NCBI RefSeq assembly: GCF_000422345.1
Contig: NZ_AULP01000001.1
Span: 186,001 to 250,000, forward strand
DNA: 64,000 nt
From: Neomelitea salexigens DSM 19753
GTDB taxonomy: Bacteria; Pseudomonadota; Gammaproteobacteria; Pseudomonadales; Spongiibacteraceae
Direction: 5' to 3'
Under the pieces are notes generated by a model. That model was not told the DNA's origin, did no database searches, and saw only the letters and a list, made by a program, of their open reading frames with translations. Positions 8,883 through 17,965 of this stretch are shown piece after piece. The first letter of the stretch is position 1, and each line of letters begins with the position of its first letter. The position numbers and the translations under genes were made by a program.

Positions 8883-9851
8883 TCAGCCCACGGGCGCTGC
8901 CCCGGCAATATAATCGCTGCGGTGACAGGCTACAGCCCTGCCCTCAGCCTGCACTTTAAGCCAGGGCGGGGTCTGTCGGCACGCGTCAAGGGCGTAGGGG
9001 CAACGGTCGGCGAAGCGGCAGCCGACATCGGTACTTAACGGCAGGGGCAACTCCGTGGTCCGCGGGGCGGCCACTTGCACCTTGGTGCGATCTAGCGTCG
9101 GCTCGGGGTGAGCAGCCAGTAGCTGCTGCGTATAGGGGTGCGCCGGGGTATTCAGCAGCTGCCAGCAGGGCGCTAGCTCAAGCAGTTCGCCTAAGTACAT
9201 CACCGCAATGCGGTCAGCCAAGCCACTAAGGACCGCCAGGTCGTGGGTGATAAAAACCATTGCGGTACCGAGATCGCTCTGAATTTCCCTCAGCAGTGCC
9301 AATATTTGCGCTTGCACCGACACATCCAGCGCCGACACCGCTTCGTCGCAAACCACCAGTTGTGGCTCACACAGAAAGGCCCTGGCAATACCCACCCGCT
9401 GGCGCTGTCCGCCCGATAGTTCATGGGGATAGCGCTGGGCAAATCGAGCACCAAGGCCGACCCGCTCCAACCAATATCCCTGTTGCTGGTGAATCACGCT
9501 GCGACGCTCACCGCGTGCCAGCAGTGGCTCGGCCAAACTGTCGCCAATGGTCATGCGGGGGTTGAGGCTCGCGTAGCTGTCCTGGAAAACCATCTGTATC
9601 TGCCCCACGCGGCGGCGCTGGAGCGTCTTCGGTAAAACCGCTCTGTTGAATCGCAGAGTGCCATGGGAAGGCCGTTGCAGGCCGGCAATGATACGTCCTA
9701 AGGTGGACTTACCGGAGCCGCTTTCGCCCACTAGGCCCAGCACTTCGCCAGCGCGGATGGATAAACTCACTCCATCGACTGCGGCCAGATCCTCATTGTT
9801 GCGTTGAAAATGACAACTGACTTGGTGCAGCGCAAGCAATGGTTCAGTCAT
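8883..9851 (-). CDS. Oligopeptide ABC transporter, second ATPase subunit (OppF/DppF type)
   Basis: A 322-residue ATPase of a peptide importer. Walker A GESGSGKST is at residues 42-50, the ABC signature reads LSGGQRQRVGIARA, Walker B LVVCDEAVSALDV, and the switch His is in VFITHDLAV. The C-terminal region has GCRFADRCPYALDACRQTPPW, the cysteine-containing oligopeptide-transporter tail (oligo_HPY). The ATG at 9851 overlaps the end of the preceding ATPase gene by 8 bases, showing tight coupling; the frame stays open further upstream to 10034 but that part is an antisense-like extension inside the neighbour. It is the last gene of the five-gene import operon. Confidence 0.93.
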   Translation of the reverse strand: MTEPLLALHQVSCHFQRNNEDLAAVDGVSLSIRAGEVLGLVGESGSGKSTLGRIIAGLQRPSHGTLRFNRAVLPKTLQRRRVGQIQMVFQDSYASLNPRMTIGDSLAEPLLARGERRSVIHQQQGYWLERVGLGARFAQRYPHELSGGQRQRVGIARAFLCEPQLVVCDEAVSALDVSVQAQILALLREIQSDLGTAMVFITHDLAVLSGLADRIAVMYLGELLELAPCWQLLNTPAHPYTQQLLAAHPEPTLDRTKVQVAAPRTTELPLPLSTDVGCRFADRCPYALDACRQTPPWLKVQAEGRAVACHRSDYIAGAAPVG

Positions 9852-10821
9852 GCTGCAGCCTCCAGCGCTCGGGATAGTCCGGGTGCCAACGCCAACAGCG
9901 CACGCCCGCGCCTCGAGGTGAGGCCAGCAACGGCGGCGAATCCTCACAAATAGCCATCCGATGTTTGCAGCGCGGTGCAAAGGCACAACCGTGAATAGTG
10001 CCGCGCATGTCGGGCGGCGAACCTGGAATGGCAACCGTCATTTCGCTGCTATGCAAACGCGGCATCGCTGCCTGCAAGGCCTCACTGTAGGGATGGGCAG
10101 GATGGCACAATAAGCTCGCCACAGAGGCCGACTCCACGGTTTCACCGGCGTACATCACTGACACGGTGTCAGCAATATTGGCCACCACCCCCAAATCATG
10201 ACTGATAAACAGTAAACTGGTGCCCTGCTCGTGCTGTAATTCACGCAGCAATGCCAACACTTCCGCCTGAACCGTCACATCCAGTGCGGTGGTCGGCTCA
10301 TCGGCGATCAAGAGTTTCGGGCGACAAGCGACAGCCAGCGCTATCATCACCCGCTGTAGCATGCCACCCGAAAACTCAAAGGGGTATTGAGATAAGCGCT
10401 GCTCTGCCCGCGGAATGGCCAGGCGCTCAAGAAGTGCCGCAGATTCGGCACGCGCTTGCCGACGGTCCATGTTGCGGTGCAAGCGAAAGCACTCAGACAG
10501 CTGCGCTCCGATCGTTCGCGTGGGGCTTAATGCGGTCATCGGGTTTTGAAATATCATAGCGATGCGCCGCCCACGCCACCCCCGCCAATCGCGATGCCCC
10601 TGGGCAGGCAGTGGCTGTTCCATCACACTGAACTGCTCGGCATTGAGCACCGCATTGGGCGGTGCCAAACCGAGTAAACACATGGCGGTTAACGACTTGC
10701 CGCTGCCAGACTCGCCGACAAGCGCTCGGCATTCCCCTTCGGCCAAACTGAAAGATACATCTCTCAACACCTGGTTGCCGCTGAGTGCGAGTTGTAAATG
10801 CTCTATCGCGACGACAGTCAT
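9844..10821 (-). CDS. Oligopeptide ABC transporter, first ATPase subunit (OppD/DppD type)
   Basis: A 325-residue ATPase that would pair with the next gene product to drive import. Motifs are complete: Walker A GESGSGKS near residues 36-43, Q-loop MIFQNPMTAL, signature FSGGMLQRVMIALA, Walker B LLIADEPTTALDV and switch His in LLFISHDLGV. The C-terminal GCAFAPRCKHRMAICEDSPP matches the oligopeptide family tail. Its start overlaps the end of the permease gene by 4 bases and its end overlaps the next ATPase by 8, consistent with one transcript. FSGGM in place of LSGGQ is common in the D-type subunits of this family. Confidence 0.93.
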   Translation of the reverse strand: MTVVAIEHLQLALSGNQVLRDVSFSLAEGECRALVGESGSGKSLTAMCLLGLAPPNAVLNAEQFSVMEQPLPAQGHRDWRGWRGRRIAMIFQNPMTALSPTRTIGAQLSECFRLHRNMDRRQARAESAALLERLAIPRAEQRLSQYPFEFSGGMLQRVMIALAVACRPKLLIADEPTTALDVTVQAEVLALLRELQHEQGTSLLFISHDLGVVANIADTVSVMYAGETVESASVASLLCHPAHPYSEALQAAMPRLHSSEMTVAIPGSPPDMRGTIHGCAFAPRCKHRMAICEDSPPLLASPRGAGVRCWRWHPDYPERWRLQHD

Positions 10822-12113
10822 TGCCCCACCCCGCCACTGCGTTTATCGGCAGTATCACGCAATGCGTCACCGAGAATATTAAACGCCAACACCGAAATAC
10901 TGATCATTGCGGCCGGCCACAAAAGCTGCCCGGGGTGGGACAAAAGTGTTTTGATACCATCGTTACACATTGCCCCCCAAGACGTGCTTGGTGGCGACAC
11001 CCCCATACCAATGAATGAAAGAAAGGCCTCAGTAAAAATCGCCTGGGGAATGGCAAAACTGAACGCCACCATCAATACCGGCAGCACATTTGGAAAAATA
11101 TGTCGCCGGAAGATCCCCCAAGTGGTAACGCCTGAGAGTCGCGCCGAGTCGATAAATGGCTGGCTGCGCAGGGCCAGTACTTGGCCGCGAATAAGCCGTG
11201 CACTGCTCGGCCAGCTAAGCAGCAACATTGCCAAAATAAGTGGCAAAATACCGTCCTCACCGGGACCAATACCAAAGGCAATACGCAGTAAAATCATGAA
11301 TAACAAGAACGGCAATGCGACGACGAAATCTGCCGAACGCATGGCAAAGTGGTCAAATTTACCGCCAAGGTAGCCTGCCAAACCACCAAAGATCGCACCG
11401 AAACTGATAAACAACAACGGCGCCACTATCCCCACGAACAGTGAACTTCGCCCGCCGGCCATCAACCTTGCCAGGATGTCACGGCCCAATGCATCGGTAC
11501 CCAGAGGGTGAGCAGGCAATCTCACGTACTCAGGATAAACCGCCGCAGAGGCAGGAATCAGCCCCTGCAACTGGGCTTCAAATACGGAAATTGCCGGCTC
11601 AGGGCGCGTCTCGGTTGAAAACAGCATTATCCCCGTATCGGCATCGACTAGGGTGTAACGGTAGATCTGACGCCGCAATTGCAACTCATCCGTATACGAC
11701 CGGTCCCTACCCTGCCAGAGCGGCAGACCTTTACCTGATTGATGCTGTTTGGCTCGATAGAGACGAAAACGCTCAACCGAGACAACCTCGGGCCAGGCAA
11801 GGTGCACGCGTTCGGTATTACTCTCAATCACCGTCAAGCGGCTGAGGTTCCCGGTCCCCTTTGCCGGTATTGGGCCAACCACCCTTGCGTATATCCCCGA
11901 TGTCGGCCCACTGGACACCTGCGACAACCATTGCTGGCTCGGGTCCTGCTGCCACACTAAAGGGCCAACGAGCACAAAAAGCAGCATCGCCATCGCCGTG
12001 CCCGCGGCCGCTAACAAGCTGGGGCTCCACCGCCATGACGGGGGCGCCGCACACTCTACGTCTGGAAGTATCGGCGGCTGCCACGGCGCAAAACGAAATA
12101 CGGGAATGCCCAT
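10818..12113 (-). CDS. Peptide ABC transporter permease (DppC/OppC type) with an inserted extracytoplasmic domain
   Basis: A 431-residue inner-membrane permease. The C-terminal part is a standard binding-protein-dependent permease: HPLGTDALGRDILARLMAGG at about residues 202-221, five hydrophobic segments and the EAA loop (SARLSGVTTWGIFRRHIFPNVLP) that docks on the ATPases. DppC proteins are normally near 300 residues. Here about 140 extra residues (roughly 58-198) sit between the first membrane helix (about 31-53) and the permease core, on the periplasmic side. Within it, residues about 90-155 (LTVIESNTERVHLAWPEV...FRLYRA...YRYTLVDADTG) read like a fibronectin type III strand pattern. The gene starts 1 base after the upstream permease stop and overlaps the ATPase gene, so it belongs to the operon. 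The frame is open throughout, arguing against a frameshift artefact. Confidence 0.9.
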   Translation of the reverse strand: MGIPVFRFAPWQPPILPDVECAAPPSWRWSPSLLAAAGTAMAMLLFVLVGPLVWQQDPSQQWLSQVSSGPTSGIYARVVGPIPAKGTGNLSRLTVIESNTERVHLAWPEVVSVERFRLYRAKQHQSGKGLPLWQGRDRSYTDELQLRRQIYRYTLVDADTGIMLFSTETRPEPAISVFEAQLQGLIPASAAVYPEYVRLPAHPLGTDALGRDILARLMAGGRSSLFVGIVAPLLFISFGAIFGGLAGYLGGKFDHFAMRSADFVVALPFLLFMILLRIAFGIGPGEDGILPLILAMLLLSWPSSARLIRGQVLALRSQPFIDSARLSGVTTWGIFRRHIFPNVLPVLMVAFSFAIPQAIFTEAFLSFIGMGVSPPSTSWGAMCNDGIKTLLSHPGQLLWPAAMISISVLAFNILGDALRDTADKRSGGVGQ

Positions 12114-12114
12114 G

Positions 12115-13062
12115 TTAACTTCGCCCCGCCGATAAACGAATGCGAGGGTCGATCAAGCCGTAACTGATGTCGACAAGCACCACAATCACCACCAGAAAGG
12201 CGCCATAAAATACCGTGGTTCCCATAATGACGGTGTAGTCCAGCTGTTGCACGGCCTGCACGAAATAGCGTCCCAAGCCGGGTATGGCAAAAATCAGCTC
12301 AACCACAAACCCGCCGGTCGTTATCGCTGCAACCGCTGGACCGAGTTCAGTCACTACCGGTAACAGGGCATTGCGCAGCTGATAGCGAAAGAAGAGTGAT
12401 ATACCACTGATGCCCCGTGCTCGCGCCGCTAATATATAGTCGCTGCTTAGTACCTCGAGCATGGCCGCACGGCTCAAGCGGCTTAAATATGCCAGGGTAC
12501 CCAGCCCGAGCACCAGAGCCGGGACCCAAACATGGTTGACACCTCCCCACCCCGCCACCGGCAATACCGTACTCTCGGCCGCGGCGTTGAGCCTGACGAT
12601 AATTAATTGAGCCAAACCGGCTATCACAAACCCCGGCACAGAAATCGCTGCAACCACCATGAACATTACTAACTTATCAGGCCATTGGCCGCGATAATGC
12701 GCGGCGATGCTGCCTGCAAAAACCCCACCCACTAATGCAATAGCAATGGCAGCGATTCCCAAGGTTGCCGACACGGGAAAGTGCTCGCGTATTATGTCGT
12801 TCACACGGCGATTCTCCTGAGTAAAGGAGATACCGAAGTCGCCGCTCAACATATTACCCATGAAGGTGAAGTACTGCTGACTCAGCGGCTTATCTAGTCC
12901 GTAACGCGCTTCCAACTGCGCGCGAACTGCCGGCGACATCGCTTTGTCCTGGATCAACGGGTCACCCGGGACCGCATGCATGGCAAAGAACGTCGCCGTT
13001 GCAATGAACCAAACCGTTATCGCGCCCCATAAGAGCCGATGCAATACAAACTTGATCATCAT
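12115..13062 (-). CDS. Peptide ABC transporter permease (DppB/OppB type)
   Basis: A 315-residue inner-membrane permease of normal length for DppB. The N terminus (FVLHRLLWGAITVWFIATATFFAMHAVPGDP) is the typical first helix followed by the PGDP motif; the EAA loop is DYILAARARGISGISLFFRYQLRNALLPVVTELG, and the C terminus has ELIFAIPGLGRYFVQAV and YGLIDPRIRL, both family hallmarks. Its start immediately follows the TGA of the binding-protein gene (TGAATGATG), so the real first codon may be either of two adjacent ATGs (13062 or 13059). With the next gene it forms the membrane pore of the importer. Confidence 0.94.
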   Translation of the reverse strand: MMIKFVLHRLLWGAITVWFIATATFFAMHAVPGDPLIQDKAMSPAVRAQLEARYGLDKPLSQQYFTFMGNMLSGDFGISFTQENRRVNDIIREHFPVSATLGIAAIAIALVGGVFAGSIAAHYRGQWPDKLVMFMVVAAISVPGFVIAGLAQLIIVRLNAAAESTVLPVAGWGGVNHVWVPALVLGLGTLAYLSRLSRAAMLEVLSSDYILAARARGISGISLFFRYQLRNALLPVVTELGPAVAAITTGGFVVELIFAIPGLGRYFVQAVQQLDYTVIMGTTVFYGAFLVVIVVLVDISYGLIDPRIRLSAGRS

Positions 13063-14703
13063 TCAGGGCTCAATCCAGGCATCGCGAAAATTGGGGTCAC
13101 CACCAAAAACGGAACGACGAACGCCCTTTAACTGAGGGTGCTGAACATACAGCATGGCATTCTCGTAGGTGGGCAAAATGGGAACATCATCAACCACCAA
13201 GTCCTGCAATACAGCCATCGCGGCAAATCGCTGGGAAGCACTGGCGCTGTTTTGAGCAAAGCGCACCAAGCGATCATATTCCGGGTGGCTGTACCGACCT
13301 CGGTTATTGTCATTCCACGACGCAAACAAATCGGCAAAGGTCATAATATCGTCGTAATCTGGGCCCCAGGCGGCAACCACGATGTCAAAATCGCCGCGGC
13401 GCATTTTTTCTATGCGCTGTTTGAATACCTGCTGATCAATGCGCAGGTCCAGGCCCAAGCCGCGCTTGAGGAGGTACTGGTAATACTCAGCCTCTTGCAC
13501 GGCGCGAGGGCTGTCTCCAGCGAGCAGCATAAGCGGCGGGAAAACCTCAAGGCCCAGCTCCCTTTTTGCTTGATCCAGATACTGGCGCGCCACAGCCAGG
13601 TCTTGCCGCAGCCTCCTCACCGGATATTCCTGACGAAAAGCCTGTCGCTGGCCGCGCACTGTGACCGGAAAAAGCGAATACGCCGGCAGCACGCCCGGCA
13701 GGCCAATCACTTTATTGACGAGTACAGCTGGGTCCAGCAGATACTGAATCGCCTTACGGAAGCTTCTGTTCGCTGTAATCCTGCCCGCGCGAAAATTAAA
13801 CTCGAGAAAGAACAGCGAGCCACTGTGAAAGTGCTGAATGTCGTAGCCGCGCTTAACCGCCTCATCCAACAAACCGGTATCTAGATTGGCCAGTGCAATC
13901 TGCCCATCTCGAAACAAATTAAACTGTGCACCGGGGTCTGCGGTGATATAGGGCATGTCGATGCGAGAGATCCGCAGCGACGATTTGTCCCAGTAATGCG
14001 GATTTTTCTCGAGGGTTAAATGCGCGCCGTGCACCCATTTGGTGAGGGTAAAAGGCCCGTTGTAGAGCATTTTATCGGCGTCGGCGGCATAACGGCGCCC
14101 CCAGTGCTCTACAACGTCCTGGCGCAGCGGCATATAACTCATGAAGGCCGTGAGGCTTAGGAAGTAAGGGCACGGCTGGGCAAACTCGACATACAACTCG
14201 GTGCGGGAGACAGCCCGGACACCCAGTGAATCCGGCGGTGCAAGGCCTTCGTTTACGGCGCGAGCACCTTTAATCGGATAAAAGATAAACGCATACTGGG
14301 AGGCGGTTTCCGGACGCAGGGCATATTGCCACGCAAAAACAAAATCCTGAGCGGTAACCGCCTGGCCGTCACTCCACGTCGCGTTCTCACGCAGCCAAAA
14401 CCGCGCCCCGTTTTCGTCGATTTGCCAGCGTTCGGCCACCCCGCCCACCAGCTCACCGTTTTCGCCGTAGCGCAGCAGCCCCTCCATCATATGGGAGATA
14501 ACGAAGCTCGCGATCGTATCTGTCGCTCTCGCACTGTGCAATGTGGGCGGTTCAGTAGCGAGCGCCAGCGTAATACTTTTTGACTCGAGGTCAACGGCGC
14601 TCGCCTGCGCGGGCAGGCCTGGGAATATCCCCACGACAGCAAATACGATCAGCATTACAGCCGACGCAATTTTGCCTGTTACAATACCCTTTGCCTCTCT
14701 CAT
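13063..14703 (-). CDS. Periplasmic peptide-binding protein (SBP family 5, OppA/DppA type)
   Basis: A 546-residue extracellular solute-binding protein of family 5. It has a signal peptide (MREAKG...AVMLIVFAVVGIFPGLPAQASA) and then the family start: ITLALATEPPTLHSARATDTIASFVISHMMEGLLRY, followed by WSDGQAVTAQDFVFAWQYALRPETAS, the SBP5 signature region. Its length suits oligopeptide binding. I preferred the ATG at 14703 for its signal peptide; a TTG at 14739 with GGAG upstream would add 12 residues. It is the first gene of the operon and is divergent from mnmC, with only about 19 bases between the two likely start codons, so each promoter must lie inside the other gene's first codons. Substrate is inferred from family only. 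Confidence 0.92.
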   Translation of the reverse strand: MREAKGIVTGKIASAVMLIVFAVVGIFPGLPAQASAVDLESKSITLALATEPPTLHSARATDTIASFVISHMMEGLLRYGENGELVGGVAERWQIDENGARFWLRENATWSDGQAVTAQDFVFAWQYALRPETASQYAFIFYPIKGARAVNEGLAPPDSLGVRAVSRTELYVEFAQPCPYFLSLTAFMSYMPLRQDVVEHWGRRYAADADKMLYNGPFTLTKWVHGAHLTLEKNPHYWDKSSLRISRIDMPYITADPGAQFNLFRDGQIALANLDTGLLDEAVKRGYDIQHFHSGSLFFLEFNFRAGRITANRSFRKAIQYLLDPAVLVNKVIGLPGVLPAYSLFPVTVRGQRQAFRQEYPVRRLRQDLAVARQYLDQAKRELGLEVFPPLMLLAGDSPRAVQEAEYYQYLLKRGLGLDLRIDQQVFKQRIEKMRRGDFDIVVAAWGPDYDDIMTFADLFASWNDNNRGRYSHPEYDRLVRFAQNSASASQRFAAMAVLQDLVVDDVPILPTYENAMLYVQHPQLKGVRRSVFGGDPNFRDAWIEP

Positions 14704-14722
14704 AGCGTTTACAGGCCTGTCA

Positions 14723-16756
14723 TTGAACGACCACAACAATCCTTATTATCTCCAACCTGCCGAGCTCGACTGGCAAGACGGCATTCCCTGCGCCAGCGAC
14801 TTCGGTGATGTGTATTTTTCCCGCGATGATGGCCGTGCAGAAAGCCGCTATGTTTTTCTTGACGGCAACCAGCTGGCAGAACGCTGGAGGGCCTTAGATG
14901 CCAACCAAGCCGGGCGCTTTACCATCTGCGAAACCGGTTTTGGTACCGGCCTCAACTTTTTACTGGCATGGCAATTATGGCAACAATGTGCGCCCGACTC
15001 CTGGACCCTGCACTATATTTCCTGCGAAAAGCACCCGCTTAACAGTGGCGACCTCACCAAAGCTCATCAGCACTGGCCAAGCCTAGCGTCATTGGCGGCG
15101 ATTCTACAGCACAATTATCCCCCTTTGATACCTGGACACCATCGCCGTTCACTCGGTGAAAGAGGACCCCACATAGACCTGCTGTTTGGCGACATTGCCG
15201 ATACCCTGCCCTCACTGATCGATAGTATTGGCACTCACCCCGACTCGTCACCGCGCCCCGTTGATGCATGGTTTTTAGACGGCTTTGCCCCCTCCGCCAA
15301 CCCGGACATGTGGCAAGCGGGCCTTTTTGACGCCATGGCCCGCCTGAGCAAGCCCAATGCAAGCTTTGCGACCTTTACCGCTGCCGGCATAGTCAAACGT
15401 GGCCTGCGGGAGCGCGGCTTTACCGTGACCAAAACCAAGGGCTTTGGCCGCAAACGCGACATGCTTATCGGGCACTTTACCGCCGCGCAGCCCGACACCC
15501 TGGCCGCTTTGCCACCGAGCCGCCTGCCGTGGCATCAGCCTGCCGCGACCGCAAGCGTGCACTCAGTGGTGGTGGTTGGTGCCGGTTTAGCTGGCTGCAG
15601 CACCGCCCGCGCACTGGCAGAGCGAGGACTCAAGGTCACCCTTATTGAGCGCCGGGCCCACCCTGCTGAGGAGGCATCCGGCAACCCCCAGGGCATGCTC
15701 TATACCAAATTATCGCCGGAACCCGGCTTACTCAACGTGTTTACTCTGCATAGCTTCCTCTATGCCTTACACCACTACCATCGTATTGCAAGCAATTCCG
15801 ATGCCATTGATGGTGAGTTTTGCGGTGTGCTTCAGCTCGCCAATTCGCCACGCGAGGAGGCGTTGTTTAAGCGCTTGCAGCAACAACTGACCGAACACAA
15901 CTGGCTGAAGTTTGTGGATCGCGATCAGGCTTCTGCATTAAGCGGTATTGATATACGCCAAGACGGTATTTTCTATCCCGCCGCGGGCTGGCTATCGCCG
16001 CCGAGTGTTTGCAAGGAGCGCATTGCCCACCCCAACATTGAGCTATTGACCAACAGTGAGGCGCTATCGCTGGTTGACTATGGAGACCGCTGGCAGATCA
16101 TTGGCAGCGGGCCAAATCCAATTGCCGAGGGTGACGCCGTTGTGATTGCCAATAGCCACGACGCAACACAGTTTTCACAGAGCGAGTTCTTACCGCTGCG
16201 TAAAATTCGCGGTCAAATTAGCTATTTTCGACAGCAGGATGTTCAGACCTCGCCCCGGTGCGTGGTGTGCCACAAAGGCTATGTCGCCCCCGAACATAAT
16301 CAACAACTCTGCATTGGCGCCAGCTTTGATCTTCACAACACCAACAGCGAAATAACGACTGAAGACCACGCCTATAACCTCAACACACTCGCCGGCCTTA
16401 GCCCGAAGCTGCTAAAGCCTGGCAGCGAAGCGATTGGCGGCCGCGCCGCGCTGCGCTGCGCCAGCCCGGATTACGCGCCCATCGTAGGCGCCCTGCCTGA
16501 TATTGAAGCCTTCGACAATGATTACGCCGCGTTGCGCAAAGATGCTCGCCGCGCCATCGATCAGCCCGGGCGCTATTTGCGCAATTGCTATGTGAATGTC
16601 GCCCATGGCTCGCGGGGCCTAACGTCGACCCCTCTTGCCGCCGAACTGCTTGCCGCCTATCTATGCAATGAGAGCCGGCCACTGCCCAAGCAGTTATGCG
16701 AAAGTTTGTCGCCGGCGCGTTTTATCATTCGTGACTTAATGCGCAGTAAACGCTAG
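14723..16756 (+). CDS. mnmC: Bifunctional tRNA 5-(methylaminomethyl)-2-thiouridine synthase MnmC
   Basis: A two-domain enzyme that completes the wobble modification mnm5s2U34: a C-terminal FAD oxidoreductase removes the carboxymethyl group and the N-terminal SAM methyltransferase adds the methyl. The N-terminal domain starts LQPAELDWQDG, with DFGDVYFSRDDG, RYVFLDGNQL and the SAM motif ETGFGTGLNFLLAW; WFLDGFAPSANPDMW follows. The FAD domain opens with VVVVGAGLAGCSTARALAERG near residue 280 and ends with NVAHGSRGLTSTPLAAELLA. No ATG fits the family N terminus; I chose TTG at 14723 because ACAGG lies 7 bases upstream, giving 677 residues against 668 in E. coli. The open frame runs back to 14543 but that part overlaps the divergent binding-protein gene. 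Confidence 0.93.
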   Translation: MNDHNNPYYLQPAELDWQDGIPCASDFGDVYFSRDDGRAESRYVFLDGNQLAERWRALDANQAGRFTICETGFGTGLNFLLAWQLWQQCAPDSWTLHYISCEKHPLNSGDLTKAHQHWPSLASLAAILQHNYPPLIPGHHRRSLGERGPHIDLLFGDIADTLPSLIDSIGTHPDSSPRPVDAWFLDGFAPSANPDMWQAGLFDAMARLSKPNASFATFTAAGIVKRGLRERGFTVTKTKGFGRKRDMLIGHFTAAQPDTLAALPPSRLPWHQPAATASVHSVVVVGAGLAGCSTARALAERGLKVTLIERRAHPAEEASGNPQGMLYTKLSPEPGLLNVFTLHSFLYALHHYHRIASNSDAIDGEFCGVLQLANSPREEALFKRLQQQLTEHNWLKFVDRDQASALSGIDIRQDGIFYPAAGWLSPPSVCKERIAHPNIELLTNSEALSLVDYGDRWQIIGSGPNPIAEGDAVVIANSHDATQFSQSEFLPLRKIRGQISYFRQQDVQTSPRCVVCHKGYVAPEHNQQLCIGASFDLHNTNSEITTEDHAYNLNTLAGLSPKLLKPGSEAIGGRAALRCASPDYAPIVGALPDIEAFDNDYAALRKDARRAIDQPGRYLRNCYVNVAHGSRGLTSTPLAAELLAAYLCNESRPLPKQLCESLSPARFIIRDLMRSKR

Positions 16757-16792
16757 GCTGCCTCCATCTGCTAACACACCATAGGAGCCTGC

Positions 16793-17293
16793 GTGAGCGA
16801 CTACACTGCCCTGGAAAAACGTCTGCGCGAACTCGAGGATATTTCAGCAATTTCTGCACTGAAATATCGCTACCTCAACGCCTGTGATGCCAAGCGCCCC
16901 GAGGATGTTATTGAGTGCTTTGTTGCAGGAAAGATCGACATCGACTTCGGCCATATCGGGCACTTTGACAGCCGCGAAGCTTTTGTAAACGTCTTTGAAG
17001 AGCTCGGCTGCCACCCCCACATTATCGACATGCACCACGCCCAAAACCCCGTTATCCGCATCCTCTCGGAAAACCTAGCAACAGGGCACATCGGCCTGCG
17101 TTTTCTGAGCATCAACACCCAGGACAAAACGCGCATTCAGTTGTCAGGACACTACGATGATGAATACCAACGTGTCGATGGAGAGTGGAAAATATCAGCG
17201 AGCCGTTTCACGGTGGCTGCTGTTGAGATGATTGATTTTTCTGGTGATCACGCCCGCGTTACCTACACCGGAAACACAATGCCCTCCATATAA
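16793..17293 (+). CDS. SnoaL-like (NTF2 fold) protein
   Basis: A 166-residue single-domain protein of the SnoaL/NTF2-like fold, seen in LEDISAISALKYRYLNACDAKRPEDVIECFVAGKIDIDFG, the central HIIDMHHAQNPVIRILSENLATGHIGLRF and the closing YDDEYQRVDGEWKISASRFTV. Such proteins can be small isomerases, hydratases or ring hydroxylating dioxygenase relatives; many are of unknown use. It starts at GTG with AGGAG 5-6 bases upstream. It follows mnmC by 36 bases on the same strand and faces a second SnoaL-like gene tail to tail. Function cannot be fixed from sequence. Confidence 0.85.
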   Translation: MSDYTALEKRLRELEDISAISALKYRYLNACDAKRPEDVIECFVAGKIDIDFGHIGHFDSREAFVNVFEELGCHPHIIDMHHAQNPVIRILSENLATGHIGLRFLSINTQDKTRIQLSGHYDDEYQRVDGEWKISASRFTVAAVEMIDFSGDHARVTYTGNTMPSI

Positions 17294-17325
17294 GCCGCTC
17301 GTTGTAGAGACCATTACCGAGCGGT

Positions 17326-17841
17326 TCATTGACCAAACCAGTCCGCGGATGGATCGCGAGACAGCTCAGCCCCCTGGGCCGTACCGGCAAACATGGGGCC
17401 TGAAAAGTCGCAACGGCTAGGGCGGCATTCATTCCAGTCGGTGACAATTTCGCGGTGACTAAACTGCCACCGGCCTTCACAGTAAATATAGCGATCCAAA
17501 TACCGCCCACCCACCAGCAGCTCTTCGTCACCCGAGGCACCGGGATAACGGTGATAAGCCTGGCAATACACTTCGCCCTCGGCGCGCCCGCCGTCAACCA
17601 CAATCAGGTGATTCATTACCGCGTGCACCGTCATCATCAGCGATAATTGCTCTGGTAACCATTGAACATAATCGCTCGCTGCGCCGCGGAACATGGCGCC
17701 GTGGTCCTCAGTAGCATCACGGTGATATAGCTCTGCCAAAGCGGCGTAGTCTTTGCGGTCAATGGCCCGGCAGTAGCGCAGTACCAAGTCGCGAATAGCT
17801 TCCTTCGCTGACAATTGCCAGATAATGTCGTCGGTGTTCAT
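17326..17841 (-). CDS. SnoaL-like (NTF2 fold) protein
   Basis: A 171-residue protein of the same fold as its convergent neighbour: AKEAIRDLVLRYCRAIDRKDYAALAELYHRDATEDHGAMFRG, then HAVMNHLIVVDGGRAEGEVYCQAYHRY and GGRYLDRYIYCEGRWQFSHREIVTDW. The IRDLVLRYCRAIDRKD opening and the H-x3-N-H pattern are common in SnoaL_4 proteins of lipid or aromatic catabolism in environmental proteobacteria, but no substrate can be named. The C-terminal tail (SRDPSADWFGQ) is like that of many such proteins. The two neighbouring SnoaL-like genes are only 32 bases apart at their 3' ends and differ too much to be a recent duplication. Confidence 0.85.
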   Translation of the reverse strand: MNTDDIIWQLSAKEAIRDLVLRYCRAIDRKDYAALAELYHRDATEDHGAMFRGAASDYVQWLPEQLSLMMTVHAVMNHLIVVDGGRAEGEVYCQAYHRYPGASGDEELLVGGRYLDRYIYCEGRWQFSHREIVTDWNECRPSRCDFSGPMFAGTAQGAELSRDPSADWFGQ

Positions 17842-17965
17842 AGCCCTGGGTGCCCTCCAAATCCTTGCTTAGCCACGGCGTCCCTCATCTGCACGTCAGT
17901 GGTGCGCGGCTAACAGCGAAATGGCATAGTAGGAGATTATGCAAACACTGTGAACGCTGACAATA

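Noticed and set aside
9852-10034. N-terminal 61 residues of a longer version of the second ATPase gene
   Set aside because: It lies inside the first ATPase gene in another frame. The ATG at 9851 gives the family start.
14543-14722. The open frame ahead of mnmC, which would add 60 residues
   Set aside because: It overlaps the divergent binding-protein gene, has no family similarity, and the MnmC core begins at LQPAELDW just after the TTG at 14723.
17326-17841. The two SnoaL-like genes as a recent duplication
   Set aside because: Apart from the common fold their sequences differ throughout, and they are convergent.
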